Origin: Arthrobacter sp. PsM3
GTDB taxonomy: Bacteria > Actinomycetota > Actinomycetes > Actinomycetales > Micrococcaceae
Reading direction: 5' to 3'
DNA: 57,703 nucleotides
Assembly: GCF_030433895.1 (NCBI RefSeq)
Contig: NZ_JARUXE010000031.1
Location: forward strand, 1 to 57,703
The notes below the pieces were generated by a model. It saw nothing but the letters and a program-made list of their open reading frames with translations, searched no databases and was not told the origin of the DNA. The translations under genes and the position numbers were made by a program. Below are positions 1 through 7,387 of this stretch, piece after piece; within the stretch, counting starts at the first letter, position 1; each line of letters starts with the position of its first letter.

Positions 1-54
<54 letters not shown>

Positions 55-84
55 ATACCCGCCGGAAGAGGCGCTGGCTGCCCT

Positions 85-105
85 GCGGCTGTAGCTCAAT
101 GGTAG
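85..105 (+). pseudogene. tRNA 5' fragment (Gly-like)
   Basis: GCGGCTG followed by TAGCTCAATGGTAG matches a tRNA acceptor 5' strand and D-arm, closest in my memory to actinobacterial tRNA-Gly. The D-stem does not close properly, and no anticodon arm or T-arm follows. It is a broken tRNA or the footprint of an integration event. Its position beside the poly-C artefact lowers confidence. Confidence 0.35.
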
Positions 106-422
106 GTGCCCTGCGGACCCCGGGGGCGCCCTGGCATGCCGGTCGCCGTCCTGGCGTTTTTTTCGGTTTTGTTGGGTTGGAGTCGAAGTCTCCCTAGGTG
201 GTGTCTGCGTCCCGGCGCTGGGCATCTGGGGGCATAAGGACCTTCCGGTTTTGTTGTTCGGAAATACTAGCCGGGTGCAGAGAGCTGGGCGGTAGTCCGC
301 GGAACTTAGACGCCGCCCTTGCCTATATCCTCGGCTCGCTACCGGGGTGCCTCGTCCCCTTTGGTGGACAGGTTAAAAGCGAATGGAGGAGTGTCAGTCC
401 GACCGGTGTGGAGGCTTGAACC
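106..422. other. No gene recognised
   Basis: Short open frames exist on both strands, but none has a ribosome binding site together with a recognisable protein. A C/G-rich stretch ends in a T-run near 160-167. The segment looks like decayed chromosomal or mobile-element sequence. Confidence 0.4.
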
Positions 423-445
423 AGGACCACCCACAGGGTGGTCCT
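423..445. terminator. Perfect 10-bp hairpin downstream of the 453-983 gene
   Basis: AGGACCACCC, a 3-base loop ACA and GGGTGGTCCT form a perfect stem 7 bases past the stop of the minus-strand gene ending at 453. There is no clear T-tract, so it may act as a terminator or as an mRNA-end stabiliser. Confidence 0.55.
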
Positions 446-452
446 GCCGGGT

Positions 453-983
453 TCACTGTTTGTCGGCCCATCGTTCGTGTGCGGACTTCCGGCTGATGCC
501 TGCTGCGCGGCCGATATCGGCCCAGGATGCCCCTGCGGCCTTCGCGGCCGCGACGGTCTTATCCAGCCGGTGCCCGGCCTGGGTGTATTCGCGGGCAGCT
601 GCTTCCACACCGAGGACGGCTTCCGACGGTGCGATGTGGGCTTTCCACTCGTCGTGGATGGCGCCTTCGACCTTGATGGATGCGTCGGCGAAATTGTGTG
701 GGGGAACGTAGTCCCGCCGGTCTGTGAGGTCGGCGGCGGCCAGGGAGGTGATCCGTTCCCACATCTGCCTTCGTCAGCCGCAGCTGCAGGCTCCGCGCCA
801 GCCGATGATCTCGCTGTCCGGGACCACTTCGTGGTCGGGCAACATCTTGTCCGGCTTGTAGCGGCCGGTGATGCCTTCCACGAGCATCCCTTCGCCGGAT
901 GATGATGAGGACAAGCGCCCGTCGGGTACGACGGCGGCCGCCCATCCCTCATGTTCGTTGTCGTTCGATACCCAGCCCCTGAC
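453..983 (-). pseudogene. Helix-turn-helix protein interrupted by an in-frame TGA
   Basis: One minus-strand frame runs from about 983 to 453 with a single internal TGA at 774-776. The upstream part ends in the residues GWRGACSCG. After the stop the same frame continues RRQMWERITS and ends in a helix-turn-helix segment with the motif SWADIGRAAGISRKSAHERW. From the surrounding residues the TGA probably replaced a Trp TGG. No ATG or GTG start is visible in the upstream part, and an in-frame stop lies at 984-986. The 103-residue downstream part (ATG at 764) could still be translated, since AAGG precedes it. Related actinobacterial proteins end in the same HTH and are often linked to mobile elements. 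The partner and target are unknown. Confidence 0.6.
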
Positions 984-993
984 TCACATCCTT

Positions 994-1013
994 CTGTCAG
1001 GTAATCCTGACAG
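994..1013. promoter_or_regulatory. Operator-like inverted repeat CTGTCAGG-N4-CCTGACAG
   Basis: A perfect 8-bp inverted repeat with a TAAT spacer lies 10 bp upstream of the broken HTH gene. Its size and symmetry fit a dimeric repressor site. It may be the autoregulatory operator of the intact ancestor, which is an inference only. Confidence 0.4.
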
Positions 1014-1482
1014 CAAGTTTGGCAGGGGTCTCTGACAAAAACCATGGCATCTTCTTCGGTGGAGGGCCCGAGCGTCGGCGGAAGGCCTACATCTGCCGCG
1101 GACAGTTCCGGCCGTGCCCGGAGCAGGCGGAGCGGGTGCCGGAAGGACCGGCCTGGCCATGCCGTATCGGCGGAGACTCCCACTGCCACAGGTTCGGAAG
1201 GTCCGGAGGGATCCGGCGTCACGGCGTGAAATGGCACTGTACTTGCGCCGTGGGATCCGGGCCGCGCAGTTGAGGGTCGCCCTCGACGAGCAGCGGGGCC
1301 GGCCGACTCCCGACGCCGTGAATGGACCGGCCAAGAGAGAGCTTCCGCCACTCGGGTGAAGACGATGGGCGCCGCACTCGGATCATTGGTCCGCACACCT
1401 GGCGGGTGCGGGAGCACCTCGATGTGGGAGCCATTCTTCGAAATGTGCACCAAAATGCACCACGAAGCTCCTGAACATGCAG
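1014..1482. other. No gene recognised
   Basis: Open frames here have poor codon bias and no recognisable motifs. The longest one on the minus strand spans other features and looks spurious. Confidence 0.4.
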
Positions 1483-1506
1483 AAACCCCCGGTTTCCCGG
1501 GGGTTT
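1483..1506 (-). terminator. Intrinsic terminator following the tRNA 3' fragment
   Basis: A 10-bp stem (AAACCCCCGG / CCGGGGGTTT) with a four-base loop lies just past the tRNA-like 3' fragment on the minus strand. This is the normal position for a tRNA gene terminator. Confidence 0.6.
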
Positions 1507-1513
1507 TCGTTTG

Positions 1514-1534
1514 CGGTGACGGTGGGATTTGAAC
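1514..1534 (-). other. tRNA-Ser-like 3' fragment, probable attachment site
   Basis: On the minus strand GTTCAAAT, CCCAC and CGTCACC plus a discriminator G match the T-loop, the T-stem 3' strand and the acceptor 3' strand of a tRNA whose 5' end would read GGTGACG, as in several actinobacterial tRNA-Ser genes. The sequence upstream of the T-loop does not pair with CCCAC, so only the 3' end is present. Integrases often leave such a 3' copy when they insert into a tRNA gene. The complete tRNA would be expected at the far end of the inserted element and was not found in this window. Confidence 0.5.
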
Positions 1535-1753
1535 TTTCGCAGTACGTCAGGCGGCAGAGCAAAATCGTTGATCTGACGCGCTTCATGGGTATCTGTGGAT
1601 GCCTAGGAATGTCTGCTGATCACAATGAAATGCGCTCAAATCGTGCTCATCATGCTGTGACATGACCTGTCTAGGACACGATCGCGGCGCCCGGGAACGA
1701 TTGTATGGTGATGCGCCTACTCAGCAGCACGACAGGCGTTCGGCAGCTCCGAA

Positions 1754-1894
1754 GTGATTGGGGTGATTTGAGGTAGTTTGCCGGTGATTTGAACCACCCG
1801 CCGATGTGAGTGATTCGAGTGATTTGAGTGCCCCATTTATGGGCGCTCATTTCACTCACTCAACGACCCAAGAAAAATAGATGCCAAAGTGATT
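1754..1894 (+). repeat. Six GTGATT-type direct repeats
   Basis: The hexamer GTGATT, mostly extended to GTGATTTGA/G, starts at 1754, 1763, 1784, 1810, 1819 and 1889 on the plus strand. Two pairs are spaced exactly 9 bases apart (1754/1763 and 1810/1819). Clustered short direct repeats in an AT-richer gap can be iterons of a replication origin or repressor sites. No replication gene is adjacent, so function is open. Confidence 0.5.
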
Positions 1895-2348
1895 TGCAGT
1901 CGGCGGCTGAGTGCAAGCAACTCAGGGGTGTTTCGAAGCTGGGAAAGAATGACCACTGGCGCAAAATCCCTTCCAGTCCTCTCACTTCCCAGCTTCAGTC
2001 CCTTCGGGGAAGATGCCCGTCCAGTAGACGGTGACCGGTTCGTTGGAGTCGCATTGTGAGCACACGAGCTTATTGGTCGGTTCTATTTTCATGACCAGAA
2101 GAGTACAGGAACAAAACATTTTTCATGAGGCAGCTTGGTCGCTTTGTCTCCATGACCCCTGTGCACGGGAATCGTTGGATACTCAAAAAGTCCCGCTCAG
2201 GGTCTATATTGCGAATCATTCGCATTTCCCAGACCCGTACATAATGCGAGCACCCGAACGCTCCGGGTGGAATTAGCTGCCCCGGGGAGGGGGTGCCGAC
2301 CCGAGCAGTCGTGCCGTCGGGCATGATCGCGTCACAGGCGGCGGTCAA

Positions 2349-2385
2349 CAGCACGCGGCAGACGTTCAGCAGCACACGGCAGACG
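2349..2385 (+). repeat. Two 16-base direct repeats spaced by 21 bases
   Basis: CAGCACGCGGCAGACG at 2349 recurs as CAGCACACGGCAGACG at 2370 with one mismatch. The 21-base period (two helical turns) would place both copies on the same face of the DNA. Confidence 0.5.
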
Positions 2386-2560
2386 GGCGTTCACGAGTTG
2401 TGCATGATCACGCGTCGTTGCGACGACAGGCGATGACAGAGCACGTCAGCGCAGGCACAGCGTCCGATGATCGAGCGGCGTAGGCATGCGGCGGGGAGCG
2501 GCTCAGCGTCATCCACGGGACGCAGCGACAGGCGGCACGGCATCGTCGACAACACATCAA

Positions 2561-2668
2561 ATGCAATCGAGCGTGTAAGCGAGTGAACGACGTCGGTGGA
2601 TCGTTAGGGAGCGCTTTACGGACGCCTCAGCGACAGACAGCTGTCAGTGCGAAGACACACGATTGCAT
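2561..2668. repeat. Left inverted pair of ATGCAATCG
   Basis: ATGCAATCG at 2561-2569 and its complement CGATTGCAT at 2660-2668 face each other. The same arrangement recurs at 9356-9364 and 9543-9551 on the other side of the restriction-modification and HNH genes. The right-hand inner copies match over 13 bases, CGATTGCATAGTG at 2660-2672 and 9543-9555. This looks like a set of recombinase or element-end sites bounding the island. Confidence 0.5.
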
Positions 2669-2822
2669 AGTGGGCGCATCCACCCCTGGACCGTCGAAAC
2701 CTACACCAACCCGAACTGCCCGATAACTGGCGAGGACGTCCGCAAAGGCTTCGCAAACACTTACTCATCGCAACACTGGAGGCAACAGCATGAACCGTTC
2801 ATTGCCGACGCGCCTGCGGGAA

Positions 2823-3464
2823 TCAGGTGCCGAACGTCAAGAGAAGGGTGAGAACGGCCGAGAGTACGGCTACGCCAAGGCTGACACCGAAGCTTATCCG
2901 GGCGGCTTCCCAACGAATCTTCCGATCATGACGGCGTTGCTCTTCGGTCGCTTGAGATATCCGTTTAACAACGCTGTAAGGCCTTTGTCGTTCGCTCGGG
3001 CCGACGATTTCTGTAGAAGACTCGACAATATTCTTGACTGCCTCAACGGTCAGATCGCCAGACGCAGGCCGCTGCTCTGCCCGGACATGGATCCGCGCAG
3101 AACATGCCGGGCCGATGCGCCCCTTCGCTTCGTAAGAGCCGAAGGTGCAACGAACGATGTAGTCCATGGGCCCAAAACCGTTGGAAGCGACATTCGGATT
3201 CTTGGTGTAGGCGGAGATGTCAAGGCTGGCCTGAGGATTATTGGGCAGCTTTCCTATTTCTTCAGGTGTTTTCAGCTCGCCCTCGTAGAGATACTCAAGG
3301 TGGGGTGCACTTCCTGCGTACCGGGCGAGTTGCCGCCCTATGAGACTGATGTCGTCAATCGTTCTGATCCGGATCGGCTTCTTGTAAAGGAAGGACCCAT
3401 ACCCAAGGTCGACCCAGGTGTCGGTTCGCTCTGCGAGTCGGGAAAAGATCTTGGTCAATTCCAT
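2823..3464 (-). CDS. Hypothetical tail-anchored membrane protein
   Basis: A 213-residue protein of no family I recognise. It is mostly soluble and polar, with one hydrophobic helix at the extreme C-terminus (about residues 190-210), which suggests a tail anchor with the bulk in the cytoplasm. A basic segment (residues about 165-185, rich in R, K and Q) precedes the helix and fits the positive-inside rule. The ATG at 3464 has GGAG about 9 bases upstream. Codon bias is weaker than in chromosomal genes of the window, consistent with acquired DNA. It lies at the left side of the island holding the restriction-modification genes, so a defence or mobile-element role is possible but not shown. Confidence 0.65.
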   Translation of the reverse strand: MELTKIFSRLAERTDTWVDLGYGSFLYKKPIRIRTIDDISLIGRQLARYAGSAPHLEYLYEGELKTPEEIGKLPNNPQASLDISAYTKNPNVASNGFGPMDYIVRCTFGSYEAKGRIGPACSARIHVRAEQRPASGDLTVEAVKNIVESSTEIVGPSERQRPYSVVKRISQATEEQRRHDRKIRWEAARISFGVSLGVAVLSAVLTLLLTFGT

Positions 3465-3646
3465 TGAAGTACTCCGATTTTACGTCAGCAAAGGCCTGCG
3501 GGAGAAAGCATCACAAGCCTACGTGAGCGTCCCGCAGAATCTATCCGAGGGGGCGGTCCGGATCTTCGAATGGCTCGTGTGTCCCGATGCGGGCCCTGAG
3601 TTAGAGCCGAGGCGGTGGGCGCGATCATCCAGCGCATCCACCACTG

Positions 3647-3669
3647 ACCCCCGGTATGTGGCCGGGGGT
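3647..3669 (-). terminator. Hairpin after the small-gene pair
   Basis: ACCCCCGG and CCGGGGGT pair across a 7-base loop, 10 bases past the stop of the 58-residue gene on the minus strand. It probably ends the two-gene transcript 4205-3679. Confidence 0.5.
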
Positions 3670-3678
3670 GTGGGTCGG

Positions 3679-3855
3679 TTACGGAATCAGCGTCAGGCGG
3701 GCGACACTTTCGTGGTCGAAGGCGAAGAAGCCTTCAAGGGTGGCGTGCGGCGTCGTGATGAATGCGGAGCCATCGTCTTCGATGTCGAGGTCGGCGTCAG
3801 GTCCGAACGATTCACAGACGAAGTCCGCCGCGGCGATCATTTGATCGCGGGTCAT
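3679..3855 (-). CDS. Small hypothetical acidic protein (58 aa)
   Basis: The frame begins MTRDQMIAAADFVCESFGPD and ends HESVARLTLIP. It is acidic and has no membrane segment or known domain. GAAGG lies just upstream of the ATG at 3855, and the start overlaps the stop of the preceding gene as ATGA, which indicates translational coupling. Tight pairs of small unknown genes like this are typical of actinobacterial prophages and integrative elements. The coding call rests on good third-position GC bias, the RBS and the ATGA overlap. Confidence 0.6.
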   Translation of the reverse strand: MTRDQMIAAADFVCESFGPDADLDIEDDGSAFITTPHATLEGFFAFDHESVARLTLIP

Positions 3856-4205
3856 GCCTTCGCAGCCTTCGCGGCTTCGGCGGCCTTCTCACGGCGGCAC
3901 GCGGCCCGGGCCTTCTTGCCTTCGGGGCCGGACTTGGCGTGCGTGCAGTCAGTGTGCGCAGTCGGCGCGGGAGCCTTCTTGGCGGCTGCGGCTTTCGCGG
4001 CCTTCTTCGCTGGTGCTGCCTTGCGGGTGCCGTTCGCTTCGGCCTCAAGCTCGGCGATGGCGTCGGCGACTTCATCGGCGGGTGCTTCAACGTCCTGGGT
4101 GGTCGACTTGGCGGCGGCTGCTTCGGCCGACACCTCGACCGTTTCACCGGTCAGGTTGATAGCGGGGGTGGCCTTGCGGTTGGCGGGGATACGTCGTGCG
4201 GTCAT
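3852..4205 (-). CDS. Alanine/lysine-rich small protein of mobile-element type
   Basis: A 117-residue protein. The first 30 residues are moderately conserved-looking (MTARRIPANRKATPAINLTG). An acidic stretch follows, then a low-complexity A/K linker (residues about 65-85), then a basic tail with a Cys pair in the pattern CTHAKSGPEGKKARAACRRE. Such A/K linkers and Cys/His-basic tails occur in small actinophage and integrative-element proteins, and DNA binding by the tail is plausible. The ATG at 4205 is chosen over an upstream in-frame ATG because the upstream extension has no RBS and looks non-coding. It is coupled to the next gene by ATGA. Confidence 0.6.
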   Translation of the reverse strand: MTARRIPANRKATPAINLTGETVEVSAEAAAAKSTTQDVEAPADEVADAIAELEAEANGTRKAAPAKKAAKAAAAKKAPAPTAHTDCTHAKSGPEGKKARAACRREKAAEAAKAAKA

Positions 4206-4383
4206 GTTGATCAGTCCTTGGTTTGTCGTTTCGTCGTTCCTGGCGGATCGACGAGATGACATTAAGAGACTTTGCTCCCCAGTCCCAAGGATCCTTTCCC
4301 GCAGGCGAACGAGGCGAATCGAATCTCAGTTGCGCTATTCGCGCAGAACAGCCCTCGACTCGTCCGTGACATGGGCGGTCCAA

Positions 4384-5808
4384 ATGAATGCATCCGCCAT
4401 TCTCCGGTTTAGAGTGGTCCCCATGGGGGATATGACCGTCTGGCAAGACACGGTGACGCTTGCGGCTTGCCGTCAGATGCTGCTAGATCATGGGTGCGAT
4501 CAGGCCTTTTTGAAATTTTTGAAACCCAACAACAATTCCAAGAATCAGATCTACGTCGGACCGGACTTTAGTGAAGTTCCGTCCATCCCGGCGGGCACGT
4601 TCACCGAGCACGTTGGGACTTCCAAAAAGCTCGGTGGCATAAAGGTGCCCATCTATCGTGCCCCAGTCGACTGGACATGGGTGACACCGGAGGGGCGCTC
4701 ACCCGCTTCCCATGCGCAACTCATCTATTATCCCCAGTACCCGGAAGTGCGGCTTTCCGGACTGCTTCTACATAGCCGCCATGCCCCCAGCGAGTTTATG
4801 AACATACACAAGAGGGGAAAAGAGCCAGGTCGAATTCTCATCTTCGGTGTGCAAGGCAAGAAGCTTTTTGGCGTCATGGTTAGCGGGCAAAGTCCTGCTG
4901 CGGCTGAACTCCGCAAGCAGAATCGTGACGCAACGGAGCTGCTCATCCCCTATGAGTTGAAAAAAACGCGGCCCCTGCCTCAAGGACGCGATCTCCTGCT
5001 CGCAGAGCTTCGCCGGATTCACGAAAGTGGATGGGTGAACAGCAGCCAATTGCAGAAGGATGGGTCGATGAATCCCTGCGAAGGCCCCAGGTGCGGCGGA
5101 CATACGCTTGAAGCGCAGCTGGGGATTCTCGCGAACGGCCGTGCAGAGCCTGACTTCGCGGGCTGGGAGATCAAGCAGCATAGTGTCGTCGAGTGGGGTA
5201 GATCACCCAAATCGCCGGTGACCCTCATGACACCCGAACCCAATATCGGAGAGTACAAAACGCAGGGGATGATCTGGTTTGTTCGCCGGTATGGGCACCT
5301 TGCTAAGAATCCCAATCCCAAGAAACCCGGGGGGATGCATTTCAGCGGCCAACACAAGGTCTCCGGCAGCCCGGCTAAGTCAACCGGATTGCGAATGGAA
5401 ATTATCGGTTACGAACCCGGTATGAAGGTCCCTGAACTGGATGCAATGATTGCGCTCGTGAATAGTGCAGGGGAGATTGCCGCAGGATGGTCCTTCTCCG
5501 GACTCGTTGAGCATTGGCAGCGGAAGCACGCCCAAGCTGCGTACCTCAGTTCCAAGAAAAGGGTTGACGCCCAGTTTGGTGATCAGTTCGCGTACGACAG
5601 CAAAGTGAAGCTCGGTACCGGGACAGATTTCTTCAAGTTCCTAGATGCGCTGGCGCGGCAGGACGTCTTCCTCGATCCCGGTGGATCAGCGTGGCCGACC
5701 ACGGATGGTTCTTGGGAGAAGCACGCGCGGAGCCAATTCCGTATCCGTCACCGTCGTCTGGGCAGTCTCTACGAGAAGTATGAGGAAGTCGACCTGCTCA
5801 GCGTATGA
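4384..5808 (+). CDS. Type II restriction endonuclease, MvaI/BcnI-type catalytic domain
   Basis: A 474-residue enzyme predicted to cut double-stranded DNA in the cytoplasm. The C-terminal half carries E243, D257, E262 and K264 in the spacing E-x13-D-x4-E-x-K (TLE...PDF..WEIK). As I recall, this is the catalytic spacing of MvaI, which cuts CC/WGG, and the following KSP...T and RRYG segments also resemble that family. The N-terminal 200 residues are an extra domain, with segments such as KNQIYVGP and [16 protein letters not shown] that recall the EcoRII effector (B3-like) DNA-binding domain; this is an inference. MvaI itself is a single-domain enzyme of about 250 residues. Start: ATG 4384 has a weak GGCGG upstream, and ATG 4423 is an alternative. 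The open frame extends back to 3418, but that part overlaps minus-strand genes and lacks coding signs. The 3' end overlaps the convergent methyltransferase by 11 bases. Confidence 0.8.
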   Translation: MNASAILRFRVVPMGDMTVWQDTVTLAACRQMLLDHGCDQAFLKFLKPNNNSKNQIYVGPDFSEVPSIPAGTFTEHVGTSKKLGGIKVPIYRAPVDWTWVTPEGRSPASHAQLIYYPQYPEVRLSGLLLHSRHAPSEFMNIHKRGKEPGRILIFGVQGKKLFGVMVSGQSPAAAELRKQNRDATELLIPYELKKTRPLPQGRDLLLAELRRIHESGWVNSSQLQKDGSMNPCEGPRCGGHTLEAQLGILANGRAEPDFAGWEIKQHSVVEWGRSPKSPVTLMTPEPNIGEYKTQGMIWFVRRYGHLAKNPNPKKPGGMHFSGQHKVSGSPAKSTGLRMEIIGYEPGMKVPELDAMIALVNSAGEIAAGWSFSGLVEHWQRKHAQAAYLSSKKRVDAQFGDQFAYDSKVKLGTGTDFFKFLDALARQDVFLDPGGSAWPTTDGSWEKHARSQFRIRHRRLGSLYEKYEEVDLLSV

Positions 5809-7105
5809 ATCGTCGCATTTCCTCCGCCACCGCTGTAATGGCGGGAACAACTACGCTGTTCCCGAACTGGCGGTACGCCTGGGTATCCGATACAGGTATT
5901 TCATAGGACTCCGGGAACCCCATAAGCCGTGCGCACTCCCGAGGCGTGAGTCGACGCGGTCTCTCTCCTAGGCCGCGGGAGACAAGAATCTCGGATCCGT
6001 CCTTGTGGTACCGGGCAGACAGGGTACGAGCGACGTCCTCAGGGCCGACCAATCCGTATCCGAAGCCGTTCCCGGCAGCACGATGCTTGGCCGCATAGTC
6101 CTTCAAGTAAGTCCAAAGGTTCGGGGTAAGTGTGTACTTAGCAGCTACTCTGGCGTCCGGACCCTCGGTATAGGGCGGCTCTGGTTGTTCTGACCCATCC
6201 TCCGGGTGCAGGACGGAGACCATCGTTGGCAGCTTGATTTTGGACGATCCGTCAGGGCCTCTCTGCAAGGCAAGGTTGTCAAAGCTGAAAGCGTCGTCGC
6301 CTTCGAAGGCCGATCCGTCCTTGAAACCGACAATGATGATGCGCTGTCTCCCCTGCGGCACATAAGCGGCCCCGTTCACCACCTTGAACCGAATGTTGTA
6401 GCCCAGCTCGTCGGTTAGAGTCTCCTGAATGACCTTGAACGTCCTCCCCTTGTCGTGGGAAAGCAGGTTCTTGACATTCTCTAGCAGGAAGGCTTGCGGC
6501 TGCTTACTTTCAATGATTCGGGCTACGTCGAAGAAAAGGGTTCCCTGCGTCGCATCCAAGAAGCCGTGATCCCGACCTAGGGAGTTCTTCTTGGAAACTC
6601 CAGCGATCGAGAACGGCTGGCAGGGGAACCCCGCCAACAGGACGTCGTGATCAGGGATGAGCGGGGCTTCTACTTGGGTGATATCTCCGGCAAAGACGTG
6701 GCCATTTTCTTCTTCATGTAGGGCATCGACAAAACCGCCAAGGTCGTGACCAAAGTTATGGGCGTATGTCTGCTGCGCAAACTTGTTCCACTCTGACGTG
6801 AATACGCATTGCCCCCCGATTGACTCGAAGCCCAGACGGATGCCGCCGATTCCCGCGAAAAGGTCAGCGAACTTGAACTTCGGCTCTGACTCCGGGGGAC
6901 GCACGGTACTCGTAAGCTGCTCACGACGAATTTCCAGAAGGGCAGCAGAGACGTACGTGGGGCACTCGGTCTCGGCTGCTTCCCATCTCGCGACGGTCTT
7001 GGGAGCCACATTCAAGAGAGATGCAATTTTAGCCTGGCTGTTGGTCTTCCTGAGTTCCTGGAGTAGCTCTCGGGAGGTGGGTCGTGCGGGGGGTGCCAGG
7101 GTCAC
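5798..7105 (-). CDS. DNA cytosine-5 methyltransferase, Dcm/EcoRII type, with N-terminal HTH
   Basis: Transfers methyl from S-adenosylmethionine to C5 of cytosine. The order of motifs is canonical: [10 protein letters not shown] (motif I, near residue 79), AGFPCQPFS with catalytic Cys162 (IV), ENV (VI, 209-211), QGRQR (VIII) and QFGNSVVVP (X). Long stretches match E. coli Dcm as I remember it, including [31 protein letters not shown] and GNGFGYG, so CCWGG with the inner C methylated is the likely target. Residues about 10-53 form a helix-turn-helix ([20 protein letters not shown]), as in methyltransferases that repress their own operon. Start: GTG at 7105 has GGAG 6 bases upstream. The frame stays open to a GTG at 7216 with no RBS. 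It protects host DNA from the convergent endonuclease. Confidence 0.9.
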   Translation of the reverse strand: MTLAPPARPTSRELLQELRKTNSQAKIASLLNVAPKTVARWEAAETECPTYVSAALLEIRREQLTSTVRPPESEPKFKFADLFAGIGGIRLGFESIGGQCVFTSEWNKFAQQTYAHNFGHDLGGFVDALHEEENGHVFAGDITQVEAPLIPDHDVLLAGFPCQPFSIAGVSKKNSLGRDHGFLDATQGTLFFDVARIIESKQPQAFLLENVKNLLSHDKGRTFKVIQETLTDELGYNIRFKVVNGAAYVPQGRQRIIIVGFKDGSAFEGDDAFSFDNLALQRGPDGSSKIKLPTMVSVLHPEDGSEQPEPPYTEGPDARVAAKYTLTPNLWTYLKDYAAKHRAAGNGFGYGLVGPEDVARTLSARYHKDGSEILVSRGLGERPRRLTPRECARLMGFPESYEIPVSDTQAYRQFGNSVVVPAITAVAEEMRRFIR

Positions 7106-7387
7106 TAGGGTCTCCGTCGGGTGGGGAAGGTTCGGGGTCAATCTGTCTCTAAATATTCCCCATGGGATGTTTGGAAGCAATTCGACGCGCCGAGGCGATC
7201 CCGAGGGCTTCGACACACGGTCTTACGCGTTGAAGGACTACGCGTAATAGCGTTGCATGCCCCTCTGACGTTCAGCCCTCTCCCTTGCTCCTGACGGTTA
7301 CTCAGCATGGGAGTCCGCGCCGTGGAGCCCTTGGCTAAGCCCTAGAATGGCCCTAAGTGCAACAGTCGAAGCGAGGGGACATCAAAA
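7106..7387. promoter_or_regulatory. Divergent promoter region, methyltransferase and HNH-DGQHR genes
   Basis: About 280 bases separate the chosen methyltransferase start from the HNH-DGQHR start and must hold both promoters. TAGAAT near 7344 could be a -10 for the rightward gene. If the methyltransferase HTH is regulatory, its operator should lie here. I saw no strong palindrome. Confidence 0.4.

Larger units (their letters stand above)
1535..2560. other. Gene-poor, AT-richer segment with direct repeats
   Basis: No convincing gene was seen. Base composition is visibly lower in GC than the flanks. The segment holds the GTGATT repeats at 1754-1894 and a 21-base-spaced repeat pair at 2349-2385, both described separately. 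It could be a control region of the element whose edge is the tRNA fragment. Confidence 0.4.

Noticed and set aside
323..1453. A 376-codon open frame on the minus strand
   Set aside because: Its composition (Pro, Arg, Ser, Thr-rich, no motif) is typical of GC-rich shadow frames, and it overlaps the broken HTH gene and its hairpin.
1754..1894. GTGATT repeats as a CRISPR array
   Set aside because: Units are 6-9 bases with irregular spacing and no spacer structure. No cas genes are in the window.
2663..2851. A 62-codon plus-strand frame beside the left repeat
   Set aside because: No RBS or recognisable motif. It overlaps the end of the tail-anchored gene.
3418..4383. 5' extension of the restriction enzyme frame
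   Set aside because: It is open but runs antisense to two better-supported small genes and one tail-anchored gene, with low-complexity Ala/Ser/Val sequence and no RBS.
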